DNA of 64,000 bases from Alloprevotella sp. OH1205_COT-284 (GCF_003859795.1 NZ_RQYI01000006.1:1-64000), one strand, 5' to 3'; positions 52,673-61,593 are shown, counted from the first letter of the stretch. The notes: generated by a model not told the origin, from the sequence alone. Translations and numbers: made by a program.

Positions 52673-54109
52673 ATGGCAGACAACGAATACCTCCGATCAT
52701 TCACCAAGCAAAAATACGAAGCCGGCTTCATCACCGACATAGACACCGAAATCATCGAAGCCGGCCTCAACGAGGACATCATTCGGCAAATCAGTGCCAA
52801 AAAAGACGAACCGGAATGGTTGCTCGAATTTCGCCTCACCGCCTTCCGACACTGGAAAACGCTTCAACAACCCGATTGGGCACACGTGCGCCTGCCCGAA
52901 ATCGACTATCAGGCCATTTCCTATTATGCCGATCCCACGAAAAAGAAAAACGAAAAAAAAGAGATTGATCCCGAACTGCTCAAAACATTCGACAAACTTG
53001 GCATACCGCTCGAAGAACGCATGGCATTAGCCGGCGTTGCCGTTGATGCCGTGATGGACTCCGTCAGCGTCAAGACTACCTTCAAAGAGCGGCTGCAAGA
53101 AAAAGGGGTAATTTTCAGCAGCTTTTCCGAAGCCGTCAGAGAAAACCCCGAACTTGTCCGCAAATATCTCGGTACCGTCGTGCCCTATCGCGACAACTAC
53201 TTCGCCGCCCTCAACTCGGCCGTCTTTTCCGACGGATCTTTCGTGTTCATCCCAAAAGGCGTGCGTTGCCCCATGGAACTGTCCACCTATTTTCGCATCA
53301 ATGCACGCAACACCGGGCAGTTTGAGCGCACGCTCATCGTGTGCGACGAGGGCGGATACGTATCCTATCTCGAAGGCTGCACCGCACCCATGCGCGACGA
53401 AAACCAACTCCACGCCGCCATCGTCGAAATCATCGTCAATGCCGACGCCGAAGTGAAATATTCCACCGTTCAAAACTGGTATCCCGGCGACGCCGACGGC
53501 AACGGCGGCGTGCTCAACCTCGTCACCAAACGCGGACACCTGCGCGGCAAAAACGCCCGGCTGTCGTGGACGCAAGTCGAAACCGGATCGGCCGTCACAT
53601 GGAAATATCCCTCCTGTATTTTATCGGGCGAAGGCTCGCAGGCAGAGTTTTACAGCGTAGCCGTGACCAACAACCACCAAGAGGCCGACACCGGCACAAA
53701 AATGATACACCTCGCTCCCAACACTCGCTCGACCATCATCTCCAAAGGCATCTCCGCCGGAAATAGCCAAAACTCCTATCGCGGACTGGTGCGCATGGCC
53801 AAAAAGGCGAAAGGCGCGCGCAACTACTCCTCGTGCGACTCCCTGCTGCTCAGCTCCGTTTCCGGCGCGCACACCTTCCCCTACATCGACGTGGACAACA
53901 ACGACGCCATTGTCGAACACGAGGCCACGACGTCGAAAATCTCCGAAGACCAACTGCTCTACTGCCAACAACGCGGCATTCCCGTGGAAGACGCCGTGAA
54001 CCTCATCGTCGGCGGATACGCCCGCGAGGTCATCAACAAACTACCGATGGAATTTGCCGTCGAAGCGCAAAAATTGCTCTCCGTTTCGCTCGAAGGCAGC
54101 GTGGGATAA
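52673..54109 (+). CDS. sufB: Fe-S cluster assembly scaffold protein SufB
   Basis: The 478-residue protein is the SufB scaffold, on which Fe-S clusters are built with SufC and SufD using sulfur from SufS. The start at 52673 ([20 protein letters not shown]) is chosen over a longer upstream frame that crosses the promoter. Diagnostic segments are [84 protein letters not shown] and [11 protein letters not shown], with Cys388 at the position of the conserved functional cysteine. sufC, sufD and sufS, normally directly downstream, are absent; a strong terminator follows instead. The gene is therefore monocistronic. Confidence 0.97.
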   Translation: MADNEYLRSFTKQKYEAGFITDIDTEIIEAGLNEDIIRQISAKKDEPEWLLEFRLTAFRHWKTLQQPDWAHVRLPEIDYQAISYYADPTKKKNEKKEIDPELLKTFDKLGIPLEERMALAGVAVDAVMDSVSVKTTFKERLQEKGVIFSSFSEAVRENPELVRKYLGTVVPYRDNYFAALNSAVFSDGSFVFIPKGVRCPMELSTYFRINARNTGQFERTLIVCDEGGYVSYLEGCTAPMRDENQLHAAIVEIIVNADAEVKYSTVQNWYPGDADGNGGVLNLVTKRGHLRGKNARLSWTQVETGSAVTWKYPSCILSGEGSQAEFYSVAVTNNHQEADTGTKMIHLAPNTRSTIISKGISAGNSQNSYRGLVRMAKKAKGARNYSSCDSLLLSSVSGAHTFPYIDVDNNDAIVEHEATTSKISEDQLLYCQQRGIPVEDAVNLIVGGYAREVINKLPMEFAVEAQKLLSVSLEGSVG

Positions 54110-54235
54110 TTGCGACGCGGGATAAAGACGGCATGGAACAATCGGCAGTTCGGCGGCAAAACACCGCACGACGCCACGCCGCTCTTCCAAAGAAAGCCCA
54201 CACGCCGCTCCCCCCCCCTCTTTCTCAACCCAAAG

Positions 54236-54281
54236 CTCATCGGGTCGGACTCCGCAACAAGTCCGACCCGATGAGTTTTTT
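54236..54281 (+). terminator. Intrinsic terminator of sufB
   Basis: CTCATCGGGTCGGACT (54236-54251) pairs perfectly with 54260-54275 around an 8-base loop, followed by six T. Confidence 0.93.
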
Positions 54282-54451
54282 GTGCTCTCGCTTCCTACAT
54301 TGCTCCATGACCGCCAACTCCACTTTTTCCCAATAGAATGATAAACCCAAAGAAGAACCAAAAGAAAAAGCGGAAAAACGAGAAAGAAGAAATAAGAAGG
54401 ACAAAAGAGAAATTTTGAGCACATGGCTGTTCGGAATGAAATGAAAAGAAG

Positions 54452-54494
54452 AAAGACCGCTCTCCTCCCGACGGGGACGGATGCGGTCTTTTTT
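54452..54494. terminator. Terminator hairpin at the end of the minus-strand secreted-protein unit
   Basis: AAAGACCGC (54452-54460) pairs with GCGGTCTTT (54483-54491), with T-rich sequence on both sides. It lies 98 bp beyond the small peptide gene read on the minus strand. The rest of the gap 54110-54591 shows no gene. Confidence 0.7.
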
Positions 54495-54591
54495 CAAATG
54501 GTTTGGCGCGCTCAGCGGAGGCAGTGTTTAGGCAGTTTGGCGAACAATGCGCCGGCCGACACTCCAAAGAGCTTCGCCGCAGAGTGTCGAA

Positions 54592-54774
54592 CTATTCGGC
54601 GTCGAACCATGAGTTTCCGTTAAATTCTTGCGTAGCAAAGTCATCAGACGAGATGATCTTTTCGCTCTCGATCTCGCTTTCTCTCATGGGCATAGAGGTA
54701 ATGGAGGAAGCGATGAGCCCTTCTGCGAGAACTTCAACATTTACAAGTGTGGGGGCAATATATGTTTTCTTCAT
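54592..54774 (-). CDS. Small MKKxYxxP-type peptide (60 aa) of unknown function
   Basis: The 60-residue product starts MKKTYIAPTLVNVEVLAEG and has an acidic C-terminal half with Ser-rich segments, ending NGNSWFDAE. An ATG 15 codons earlier would overlap the stop of the upstream gene and is less likely. Many small Bacteroidales peptides share the MKKxYxxPxxxxxxI/V opening; their function is unknown to me. There is no classical signal peptide or lipobox. It follows the 953-residue secreted protein gene by 19 bp and precedes a terminator, so the two are probably co-transcribed. Possible roles include a secreted peptide, a peptide precursor or an accessory to the large protein; none is shown. Confidence 0.7.
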   Translation of the reverse strand: MKKTYIAPTLVNVEVLAEGLIASSITSMPMRESEIESEKIISSDDFATQEFNGNSWFDAE

Positions 54775-54793
54775 TTTGAACGATCTTAAAAGA

Positions 54794-57655
54794 TTATTGT
54801 TGTACGATTTTCTGACCATTTTTGATATAGACTCCGCCTTTCACGGTCTTCGTCACGCGGCGTCCGCTGAGATCGAATATGGGGGCGTCTTGCGTTGTGG
54901 TGTCTACCGTTTCAATGGCGGTGACATTGTCCTCGCCGAAGTTGAGCGAGAAGGCAGAAACACCTTGGGCAGTGGTAGTGCGCAACACCGCACGGAAAGG
55001 ACGGAAAGGAATATCGGCATTTGTCTTGGCGAAGTAGGCTTCGCTTCCACTCACTTTGAGGCCGTAGTCCCCTTCTGCCGTTTTGTTTGTCGTAGCAGAA
55101 GCCGCTACCGAACCGATCAGCATATTGCCGCTGATATCGGCCGCTCCTTGTACATTTGTGGCAGAAACGGTAAGCGTTGCATTTGTATCGGGAGTGCCTT
55201 TCAACACAATCGCTACTTCACTATTCTCGTTACCAATCACACCGTCCAAAGAGGTTAGCGTGGCTGTTCCGCTACCGGTTTGCGTCACCTTATAGGCCTT
55301 AGTCCCGGAAGAAACGGTCATCTTCACCGTTGCCGGTATCACAAAGGAGGCTACTCCTGCGCTGCCGAGAGGAACTTGAATTTCGGTAACTTCTTCCAAC
55401 TGCAAGCGATTGGCATCATCTCCATCGCGCCAATTTGTGGAGCCGTCCACAAAGGCACTGTTGTCCCTGATCCAAAGTCCTTGCGAATCATAGGTTTCCG
55501 CCTCACCCACCAAAATATTATAATATTTCTTATTAGCAGGAGCAACGCGGAAATGAACATTTTTGGGTTCTTGACCATGAGGAAGCACATAAGCCTTATA
55601 TCCGTCGTTACCGGGCTTAGCTATTACTCCGATACCCTTACCCGATTGCACACCGGTCAGTGTAGTACCATTGTAGTAGAAAAGCGTAGAAGCATCCGCA
55701 CTCGTAACTGTGGAAAGGCGATCTTTATTAACCCCTTCGGCTGTGACGGGATTCATGCTCACATACTTCACTCCTCCTTTGGACTTGATGCGCAGGAATT
55801 GTCCTTGACGTGGAAGATTGAGTTTATATACCTCTCCATTAAGTATAGCTTTAACGCCTGTTTCTATCATAGCAACATCGGCATTGGGGGATTTTGCATT
55901 ATCGTAAGCTTGATTGCTTATTTGGCTAAACTGTTGAAGACTGCTCCCCACAGAAGAAGCATACAAAGCCTCAGCCTCCGACAAACGAGCTTTGGCTGCA
56001 TTTTTGATGTCGGTTTCCGTACTGTTCACCACTTCCACTTTCCATGTTGAAGCCCCTATACTTTGAGCATTCCAACGCACAATGGCATAGCCTATGCTGC
56101 TTGCCATATGCAAACAGGCCGTTTCTTTACCGGAAACATCCTGACACTCAAAAGCTACTTGCTCGTTGTTACCTGCAACAGTCTTCAAGGCATAGTTAGC
56201 GGCTGTGTTATCTGCAAGAATTGCTTTATTGAATTCTGTCTGAGTTTGCACTTTACGGCCGGAGGCTGCATGCGTGAGTTGCAGGGATGCCTTATTGGCT
56301 TTAAGGACAAAGACATGCGAAGCGGTGGTTTCGGTTGTTTCAACCCCCATGAGCTTTCCATACAAATCCACCGCCATACGACGAGTGGGATAAAGCGGAC
56401 AAGTCAGCACTATCTTTTTCCCATTGGCATTTGCATAAAGTCGTTCCATCTCAGCCACGATGGTTTGAACCGCCCGATTACCTTCGGTTTCATTTTCAGC
56501 AGGGTTCAAACCATTGATCGTACTGATAGCACTTGATATATTATCTTCTCCGTAAATTGCTTTAATGGAGGCATTGCCTTTCCATTCATTCAAAAGAGCC
56601 AATGCTGTTGATTTTTCATAATTAAATTCAGCCAAAGGGTTGAATATCTCGGGAGTAAAAACAAAGACACTACCATAATCTGTTTTAGCATTGCCATTCA
56701 CCCAATAGCTGACTTTTTCTCTATAATCGTGGAGGTATCCATTATTGGTAGTGGTAGAGCGGATCACCCAAGCATCTTGACAACGTCCTCTGTCGTATCC
56801 CATTTCGAGACGGAATGTTTTGGCCATGGCCGCTTCGACAGGAAGAACATCTTCATTGGTTGCCACGTTCGCAGAGCCTAAGGCTTTTGTATTGCCTGCG
56901 GCACGATTGTAGATTTTGAACCCATCTCTTGTACCCACAAACTGAAAAAGAGAAGGAGCACCGGGTAAATCCGAAAAATTCATTTTGTTGGCTTCTCTGT
57001 CGTAAGCCACTTTCTTGCCGCGCAGAGTTACGGAATACCATTTTTCGGTAGCATTGTAATTCGTCACAAATTCAGGGGCTGTAAGCGCCATTGCCTCGCA
57101 AATCTGCCAAGAAGAATTGGCGTCGTTTGCATCCCATGTTCCAATCACTTTATTGTGTCCAAAACCACCATGAGGGTTCCAGCAAGGTGCTCTGTTTTCA
57201 TACGCCGTGCGACCTCCTGCAATAATGTCTACAATTTTTGCATTATTGCCATTGTTATTATTCACAATCAACCAAGTATTATTGGCATCATCCGCATTGA
57301 GGACTAATTCCGTTACACTTCGGACATTCGCATTTTGTTTCCATTTGACAAATTTACTTTTCGTCACATTGTAGATTTTGTACTGATTGGCAGTTGCCGT
57401 GGAGAAGATACGAAATACATCGCGCGTGCCATCATTCATCACTTTCAGCTCCGTATCGGTAGAAGACACAAAGTAATCGGGATGATTATTGCTGCGAAAA
57501 ACAACGTCTTTGGAATTATCGGTGGTCGCAACAGTCGCAGTTTGCGGCCATGCCTTTTCGGCGACCGGAACGGCTCGATAGCCCGTATCGGTGGACTGAG
57601 CCGATACCCCTCCGATAGCGAAGACGGAAAGGAGAAGAGTAAAAAGCTTTTTCAT
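54794..57655 (-). CDS. Large secreted protein with sorting-like C-terminus
   Basis: The 953-residue protein has signal peptide MKKLFTLLLSVFAIGGVSAQ. The body is beta-rich with modules resembling trefoil or lectin-like domains attached to Bacteroidales glycan-active enzymes: repeated W-containing segments (NDANSSWQICEAM, CQDAWVIRSTTTNNGYLHDY), ENRAPCWNPHGGFGHNKVIG, and a helical FNPLAEFNYEKSTALALLNE linker. I recognise no catalytic domain. The end, IFDLSGRRVTKTVKGGVYIK then NGQKIVQQ, matches the sorting-like motif shared with the sialidase and the protein at 20246. It may be a surface adhesin or glycan-binding protein. A TACATTTG box lies about 165 bp upstream. The 60-residue peptide gene follows by 19 bp. 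Confidence 0.75.
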   Translation of the reverse strand: MKKLFTLLLSVFAIGGVSAQSTDTGYRAVPVAEKAWPQTATVATTDNSKDVVFRSNNHPDYFVSSTDTELKVMNDGTRDVFRIFSTATANQYKIYNVTKSKFVKWKQNANVRSVTELVLNADDANNTWLIVNNNNGNNAKIVDIIAGGRTAYENRAPCWNPHGGFGHNKVIGTWDANDANSSWQICEAMALTAPEFVTNYNATEKWYSVTLRGKKVAYDREANKMNFSDLPGAPSLFQFVGTRDGFKIYNRAAGNTKALGSANVATNEDVLPVEAAMAKTFRLEMGYDRGRCQDAWVIRSTTTNNGYLHDYREKVSYWVNGNAKTDYGSVFVFTPEIFNPLAEFNYEKSTALALLNEWKGNASIKAIYGEDNISSAISTINGLNPAENETEGNRAVQTIVAEMERLYANANGKKIVLTCPLYPTRRMAVDLYGKLMGVETTETTASHVFVLKANKASLQLTHAASGRKVQTQTEFNKAILADNTAANYALKTVAGNNEQVAFECQDVSGKETACLHMASSIGYAIVRWNAQSIGASTWKVEVVNSTETDIKNAAKARLSEAEALYASSVGSSLQQFSQISNQAYDNAKSPNADVAMIETGVKAILNGEVYKLNLPRQGQFLRIKSKGGVKYVSMNPVTAEGVNKDRLSTVTSADASTLFYYNGTTLTGVQSGKGIGVIAKPGNDGYKAYVLPHGQEPKNVHFRVAPANKKYYNILVGEAETYDSQGLWIRDNSAFVDGSTNWRDGDDANRLQLEEVTEIQVPLGSAGVASFVIPATVKMTVSSGTKAYKVTQTGSGTATLTSLDGVIGNENSEVAIVLKGTPDTNATLTVSATNVQGAADISGNMLIGSVAASATTNKTAEGDYGLKVSGSEAYFAKTNADIPFRPFRAVLRTTTAQGVSAFSLNFGEDNVTAIETVDTTTQDAPIFDLSGRRVTKTVKGGVYIKNGQKIVQQ

Positions 57656-57818
57656 AAAAGGATTGTTTTGAATAAAATGATTAGGATTAAGAAATAGATT
57701 TTATAATAATAAGTACAGTGTGCTGATTAACAAAAAAGTCCGTTGTTATAGGGAAAGGATAAGGTTTTAGTCGAAAAAACGGCAAAGATTTAGCAGTTAT
57801 TTATTATGTTCGGACGCG

Positions 57819-57826
57819 CAAATGTA
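57819..57826 (-). promoter_or_regulatory. Promoter -7 box TACATTTG of the large secreted protein gene
   Basis: On the minus strand TTG (57848-57846), a 19-bp spacer and TACATTTG (57826-57819) fit the consensus. The leader is about 160 nt. The rest of the AT-rich gap 57656-58010 holds no gene. Confidence 0.65.
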
Positions 57827-58010
57827 AAAACTTTTTTCAACATAACAAGAATTAAGCATTAAAAAAATGCTTTAATGATATATTTTCCGTTCAGAAACAA
57901 GCATAAGTACACGAATGACAAATATTTGAAACCACTTTGCAAAAATCGCGACCGCTGCGCAAAAATCGCGTAGCCACACCGCCGAACAAGATAAAAATAA
58001 GTTCGGGCAT

Positions 58011-58136
58011 GCAACTCGTTGCTCGAAACAAACTACTCGTTACTTAGAATTTTCTACTCGTTACTTAGAATTTTCTACTCGTTATGTAGGATTTCCTATT
58101 CGTTGCTTAGATTTTTTCACTCGTTGTTCGGAAATT
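58011..58136. repeat. Intergenic tandem array, six exact 21-bp units
   Basis: Units start at 58011, 58032, 58053, 58074, 58095 and 58116. Units two and three are identical over 20 of 21 bases, sharing CTACTCGTTACTTAGAATTT; all six keep the ACTCGTT or ATTCGTT core. The core differs from that in the arrays at 889-39603, but the period and the AT-rich link are the same. Confidence 0.92.
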
Positions 58137-58201
58137 TGCCCCTTTGAGAGGGCTGCGGCGGCAATTCTTGTCTATGACTTTGATTTTCGGTGATAAAACA
58201 G

Positions 58202-58209
58202 TAACTTTG
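58202..58209 (+). promoter_or_regulatory. Promoter -7 box TAACTTTG of the tsaB unit
   Basis: TTTG (58179-58182), a 19-bp spacer and TAACTTTG fit the consensus exactly. It lies about 90 bp before the tsaB ATG and 65 bp after the 21-bp array. Confidence 0.8.
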
Positions 58210-58299
58210 CAATCTCATTTCCGCGCCCGACGCGGGCTTTTCTCGTGAGAAAAGTTTGCTTTCCGTCGCGTTTTCCGTTTTCATCTTCAAAACCGCCCC

Positions 58300-58992
58300 A
58301 TGTCCTGCATTCTCCACATAGAGACCTCCACAGCCGTTTGTTCCGTTGCCGTGAGCGAGGATTCGCAAGTGATCTTCGAACAAGAAAATCTCATCGGCCC
58401 CAACCACGCCACCGTGCTTGCCCCTTTTGTCGACGAAGCCCTGAGTTTCATTGAGAGCCACGCCATTCCGCTCGATGCGGTGGCCGTGTCAAGCGGGCCG
58501 GGCAGCTACACGGGTTTGCGCATCGGCGTTTCGACGGCCAAGGGTGTGGCCTACGGTCGGAGCGTGCCCCTCATCGCCGTGCCCACGCTGAAACTGCTCA
58601 CCGTGCCCACACTGCTCTATCGCGACGACCTGCCCGACGACGCCCTGCTCTGCCCCATGCTCGACGCCCGACGCATGGAGGTGTATGCCGCCGTGTACGA
58701 CCGCGCGCTCACCCCCCTGCGCGACGTGCAGCCCGACATCGTCGACGCCGACACCTATCGGGAGTGGCTCGACAAGAGCGTGGTGTATTTCATGGGCAAC
58801 GGAGCGGAGAAATGTAAAAGCGTCATCGGCCACCCCAACGCCCGATTTATCGACAACGTCCACCCGCTGGCCAAACACATGGCACCGCTCGCCGAAAAGG
58901 CCTATGCACGGGGCGAATTTGCAGACACGGCCTATTTCGAGCCTTTCTATCTGAAAGAATTTCAGACCACCACGCCAAAAAAAATCTTCTGA
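58300..58992 (+). CDS. tsaB: tRNA threonylcarbamoyladenosine biosynthesis protein TsaB
   Basis: The 230-residue protein is the ASKHA-fold partner of TsaD in making the t6A modification at position 37 of ANN-decoding tRNAs. Motifs are MSCILHIETSTAVCSVAVSE at the start, GPNHATVLAPFVDEAL and the strongly conserved AVSSGPGSYTGLRIGVSTAK (about 64-83), followed by GVAYGRSVPLIAVPTL. It lacks the metal-binding HxxxH of TsaD, as expected. It leads a cluster on the plus strand and its stop overlaps the ATG of the next gene (TGATG), indicating translational coupling. Confidence 0.96.
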   Translation: MSCILHIETSTAVCSVAVSEDSQVIFEQENLIGPNHATVLAPFVDEALSFIESHAIPLDAVAVSSGPGSYTGLRIGVSTAKGVAYGRSVPLIAVPTLKLLTVPTLLYRDDLPDDALLCPMLDARRMEVYAAVYDRALTPLRDVQPDIVDADTYREWLDKSVVYFMGNGAEKCKSVIGHPNARFIDNVHPLAKHMAPLAEKAYARGEFADTAYFEPFYLKEFQTTTPKKIF

Positions 58993-59540
58993 TGGCAGAC
59001 CACAACACGCCCTCCTCTCCCCTGCTCCACAAGGCCTACGGCCGATGGGTGCAAAACATGGTGCAACAGGCACTCGACATTGAAGACCGCGACGAGCGAA
59101 CGACGTTTGCACACCGCATCGTCGAGGTGATGAAATCCGTGAGCGGACAGACGCGCCCCTCGCAGGAGGTGTGGGTGAAGCTCTGGAACCATTTGGCACA
59201 GATGTCCGGCCACCGGCTCGACATCGACTATCCCTGCGCCATCGAGCCGCACGCCGAAGACCAACGACCGCCGCGCCTGCCCTATCCGTCGCACCCCATA
59301 CGCCTGCGTCACTACGGCGCGCTCTTGGAACGGCTGACGAGCGAAACCGCTGCCAGCGACGACGCCACACACCGCGCCGCCATGCTCCGCGCCGTGGTCA
59401 CACGCATGAAGCGCAACCTGAGCGAACTGCGCGGCGGAGCCACCGACGTGCGAAGAGCGGCCAACGACATAGAGATGCTCACCGACGCCAAAATCACCGC
59501 CGAAGAAGTGCTCGCCGCCCTCGGCAAAACATCAGCTTAA
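58992..59540 (+). CDS. DUF4290 family protein
   Basis: The 182-residue cytoplasmic, mainly helical protein belongs to the Bacteroidetes-specific family DUF4290: KAYGRWVQNMVQQALDIEDR (about 14-33), then VEVMKSVSGQTRPSQEVWVK, LWNHLAQMSGHRLDIDYP, and a C-terminal helical part ending DAKITAEEVLAALGKTSA. No biochemical function is established. The gene overlaps tsaB by one base and precedes murA by 9 bp, an arrangement typical of Bacteroidales, which hints at a link to cell-wall synthesis or translation; this is only an inference from position. Confidence 0.88.
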   Translation: MADHNTPSSPLLHKAYGRWVQNMVQQALDIEDRDERTTFAHRIVEVMKSVSGQTRPSQEVWVKLWNHLAQMSGHRLDIDYPCAIEPHAEDQRPPRLPYPSHPIRLRHYGALLERLTSETAASDDATHRAAMLRAVVTRMKRNLSELRGGATDVRRAANDIEMLTDAKITAEEVLAALGKTSA

Positions 59541-59549
59541 CCTCACGCC

Positions 59550-60854
59550 ATGGCTTCTTTCATCATCGAAGGCAACCACCGCCTCAAAGGAGAAATCACA
59601 CCGCAGGGTGCAAAAAACGAAGCACTCCAAGTGATCTGCGCCGTGTTGCTCACCTCGGAGGAGGTGCGCCTGCAAAACGTGCCCGACATCGTCGACGTCA
59701 ATAACCTCATTCTCCTGCTGCGCGACATCGGCGTCAAAGTGACCTACAACGCACCGGGCGACATCACCTTCAAGGCCGACACGCTCAACCTCGACTATCT
59801 CCGCTCGCAGGAGTATCTCGACCGCTGCGCATCGCTCCGCGGATCGGTGCTCACCGTGGGGCCTCTGGTGGCGCGCCACGGAAGAGCCGTCATCAGCAAA
59901 CCCGGCGGCGACAAAATAGGCCGCCGACGCCTCGACACTCACTTCTACGGATTGCAGAAACTGGGTGCGGCTTTCAACTTCGACCCCGACAACGACATCT
60001 TCGAGATGACGGCCGAACGCCTCAAAGGGGCATACATGTTGCTCGACGAAGCCTCCGTCACCGGAACGGCCAACATCGTCATGGCCGCCGTGCTGGCCGA
60101 AGGCACAACCACGATCTACAACGCCGCCTGCGAACCCTACCTGCAACAGCTCTGCCGACTGCTCAACAGCATGGGGGCACGCATATCGGGCATTGCCTCA
60201 AATCTCCTCACCATCGAGGGCGTGAAGGAGCTGCACGGAGCCACACACCGCATACTGCCCGATATGATCGAAATCGGCTCGTTCATCGGCATCGGAGCCA
60301 TGGTGGGCGACGGCATCACCATAAAAAACGTTTCGCTCCCCGACCTCGGCATCATCCCCGACAGTTTCCGACGCCTCGGCATCGCCATCGAGGAGCGGGG
60401 CGACGACCTCTACATACCGGGCGGCAGGGGCTACGAAATCGAATCGTTTATCGACGGCTCGTTCATGACGCTTGCCGACGCGCCGTGGCCGGGACTGACC
60501 CCCGACCTCCTTTCCATTCTCATCGTCGTGGCCACACAGGCCAAGGGGAGCGTGCTCTTTCACCAAAAGATGTTTGAAAGCCGCCTCTTCTTCGTGGACA
60601 AGCTCATCGAAATGGGCGCGCAAATCATTCTCTGCGACCCCCACCGCGCCGTGGTCGTGGGCCACAATTTTGAACACCTGCTCAAAGCCCGACGCATGGT
60701 CAGTCCCGACATCCGCGCCGGCATTGCCATGCTCATCGCAGCCATGAGTGCAGAGGGCACAAGCCGCATCGACAACGTGGGACAGATCGACCGCGGATAC
60801 GAACGCATCGAAGAACGACTCAACGCCCTCGGAGCAAAAATCACACGCCTCTGA
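59550..60854 (+). CDS. murA: UDP-N-acetylglucosamine 1-carboxyvinyltransferase (Cys-to-Asp variant)
   Basis: The 434-residue EPSP-synthase-fold enzyme catalyses the first committed step of peptidoglycan synthesis, adding enolpyruvate from PEP to UDP-GlcNAc. IIEGNHRLKGEITPQGAKNE at the start contains the conserved Lys-Asn pair, and LLDEASVTGTANIVMAAVLA and MIEIGSFIGIGAMVG follow. The active-site loop reads ISKPGGDKIGRRRLDTHFYG: Asp121 replaces the usual cysteine (Cys115 in E. coli), the residue alkylated by fosfomycin. Asp variants stay active and are resistant, as in Mycobacterium and Chlamydia. It sits between DUF4290 and rimM in a co-directional run. Confidence 0.97.
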   Translation: MASFIIEGNHRLKGEITPQGAKNEALQVICAVLLTSEEVRLQNVPDIVDVNNLILLLRDIGVKVTYNAPGDITFKADTLNLDYLRSQEYLDRCASLRGSVLTVGPLVARHGRAVISKPGGDKIGRRRLDTHFYGLQKLGAAFNFDPDNDIFEMTAERLKGAYMLLDEASVTGTANIVMAAVLAEGTTTIYNAACEPYLQQLCRLLNSMGARISGIASNLLTIEGVKELHGATHRILPDMIEIGSFIGIGAMVGDGITIKNVSLPDLGIIPDSFRRLGIAIEERGDDLYIPGGRGYEIESFIDGSFMTLADAPWPGLTPDLLSILIVVATQAKGSVLFHQKMFESRLFFVDKLIEMGAQIILCDPHRAVVVGHNFEHLLKARRMVSPDIRAGIAMLIAAMSAEGTSRIDNVGQIDRGYERIEERLNALGAKITRL

Positions 60855-60897
60855 CGACACAAAACGCTTTCAACAAACAAACGCCATTTCTTTCAGC

Positions 60898-61464
60898 ATG
60901 ATCACTCCCGAAGAAGTATTCCTCATCGGACGCCTCACCCGAACACACGGCACGCGAGGCGAAGTGGAGCTGCGATTTACCGACGACGCCTTCGACCGTG
61001 GCACGGCCGAATATCTCGTGCTCCTGATCGACGGCATTTTCGTGCCCTTCTTCTTTGAAGAATACCGCTTCAAAAACAACGAGGCCGCGCTCTTCAAATT
61101 GGAAGACGTGGACAACGAGACCGACGCCCGACGCCTCGTGGGGCTTTCCGTCTATTATCCCCACGCCGCCCTCGACGAAGAGGCCGCCGGGGAGATGCGC
61201 AGTCTGCAAGCCCTCACCGGATTTCGGGTGCTCCTGCCCGACACCGAAAACACCCGCTCCGACGACGAAGGCATCGCCACGCGGGAACTGGGCACGGTGG
61301 TGAACGTGGCCACAACGCCCGCCACAACACTGCTCACCCTCGAAAACGAAGCGGGCGGGGAACTGCTCATCCCCTATCACGAGGATTTCCTTGTCGATGC
61401 CGACTTGCGCGAGCGATACATCGTGCTCAATCTGCCCGAAGGATTGCTGGAACTGAACGATTGA
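60898..61464 (+). CDS. rimM: Ribosome maturation factor RimM
   Basis: The 188-residue protein starts at 60898 (MITPEEVFLIGRLTRTHGTR), just after murA. RimM binds S19 and helps 16S rRNA processing in the 30S head. The N-terminal beta-barrel RimM domain spans about 5-90 (GRLTRTHGTRGEVELRFTDD, LFKLEDVDNETDARRLVGLS). A PRC-barrel-like C-terminal domain spans about 105-180 (ELGTVVNVATTPATTLLTLE, LLIPYHEDFLVDADL). The linker is longer and more acidic than usual. The position in the murA-rimM-dxr-rseP run is typical of Bacteroidales rather than the rpsP-rimM-trmD order of Proteobacteria. Confidence 0.94.
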   Translation: MITPEEVFLIGRLTRTHGTRGEVELRFTDDAFDRGTAEYLVLLIDGIFVPFFFEEYRFKNNEAALFKLEDVDNETDARRLVGLSVYYPHAALDEEAAGEMRSLQALTGFRVLLPDTENTRSDDEGIATRELGTVVNVATTPATTLLTLENEAGGELLIPYHEDFLVDADLRERYIVLNLPEGLLELND

Positions 61465-61593
61465 CAGACCGTTCTTTTTCTTCATCTCCGTCCGCCGCGA
61501 AACTCCGTCTTTCCCTTTCCGAAAACAGAGGTTGCTCCCCGATGCCTCTCCCTGCTGACGGGAAAATAAGAAAACGCTTCACACACAAGTTTC

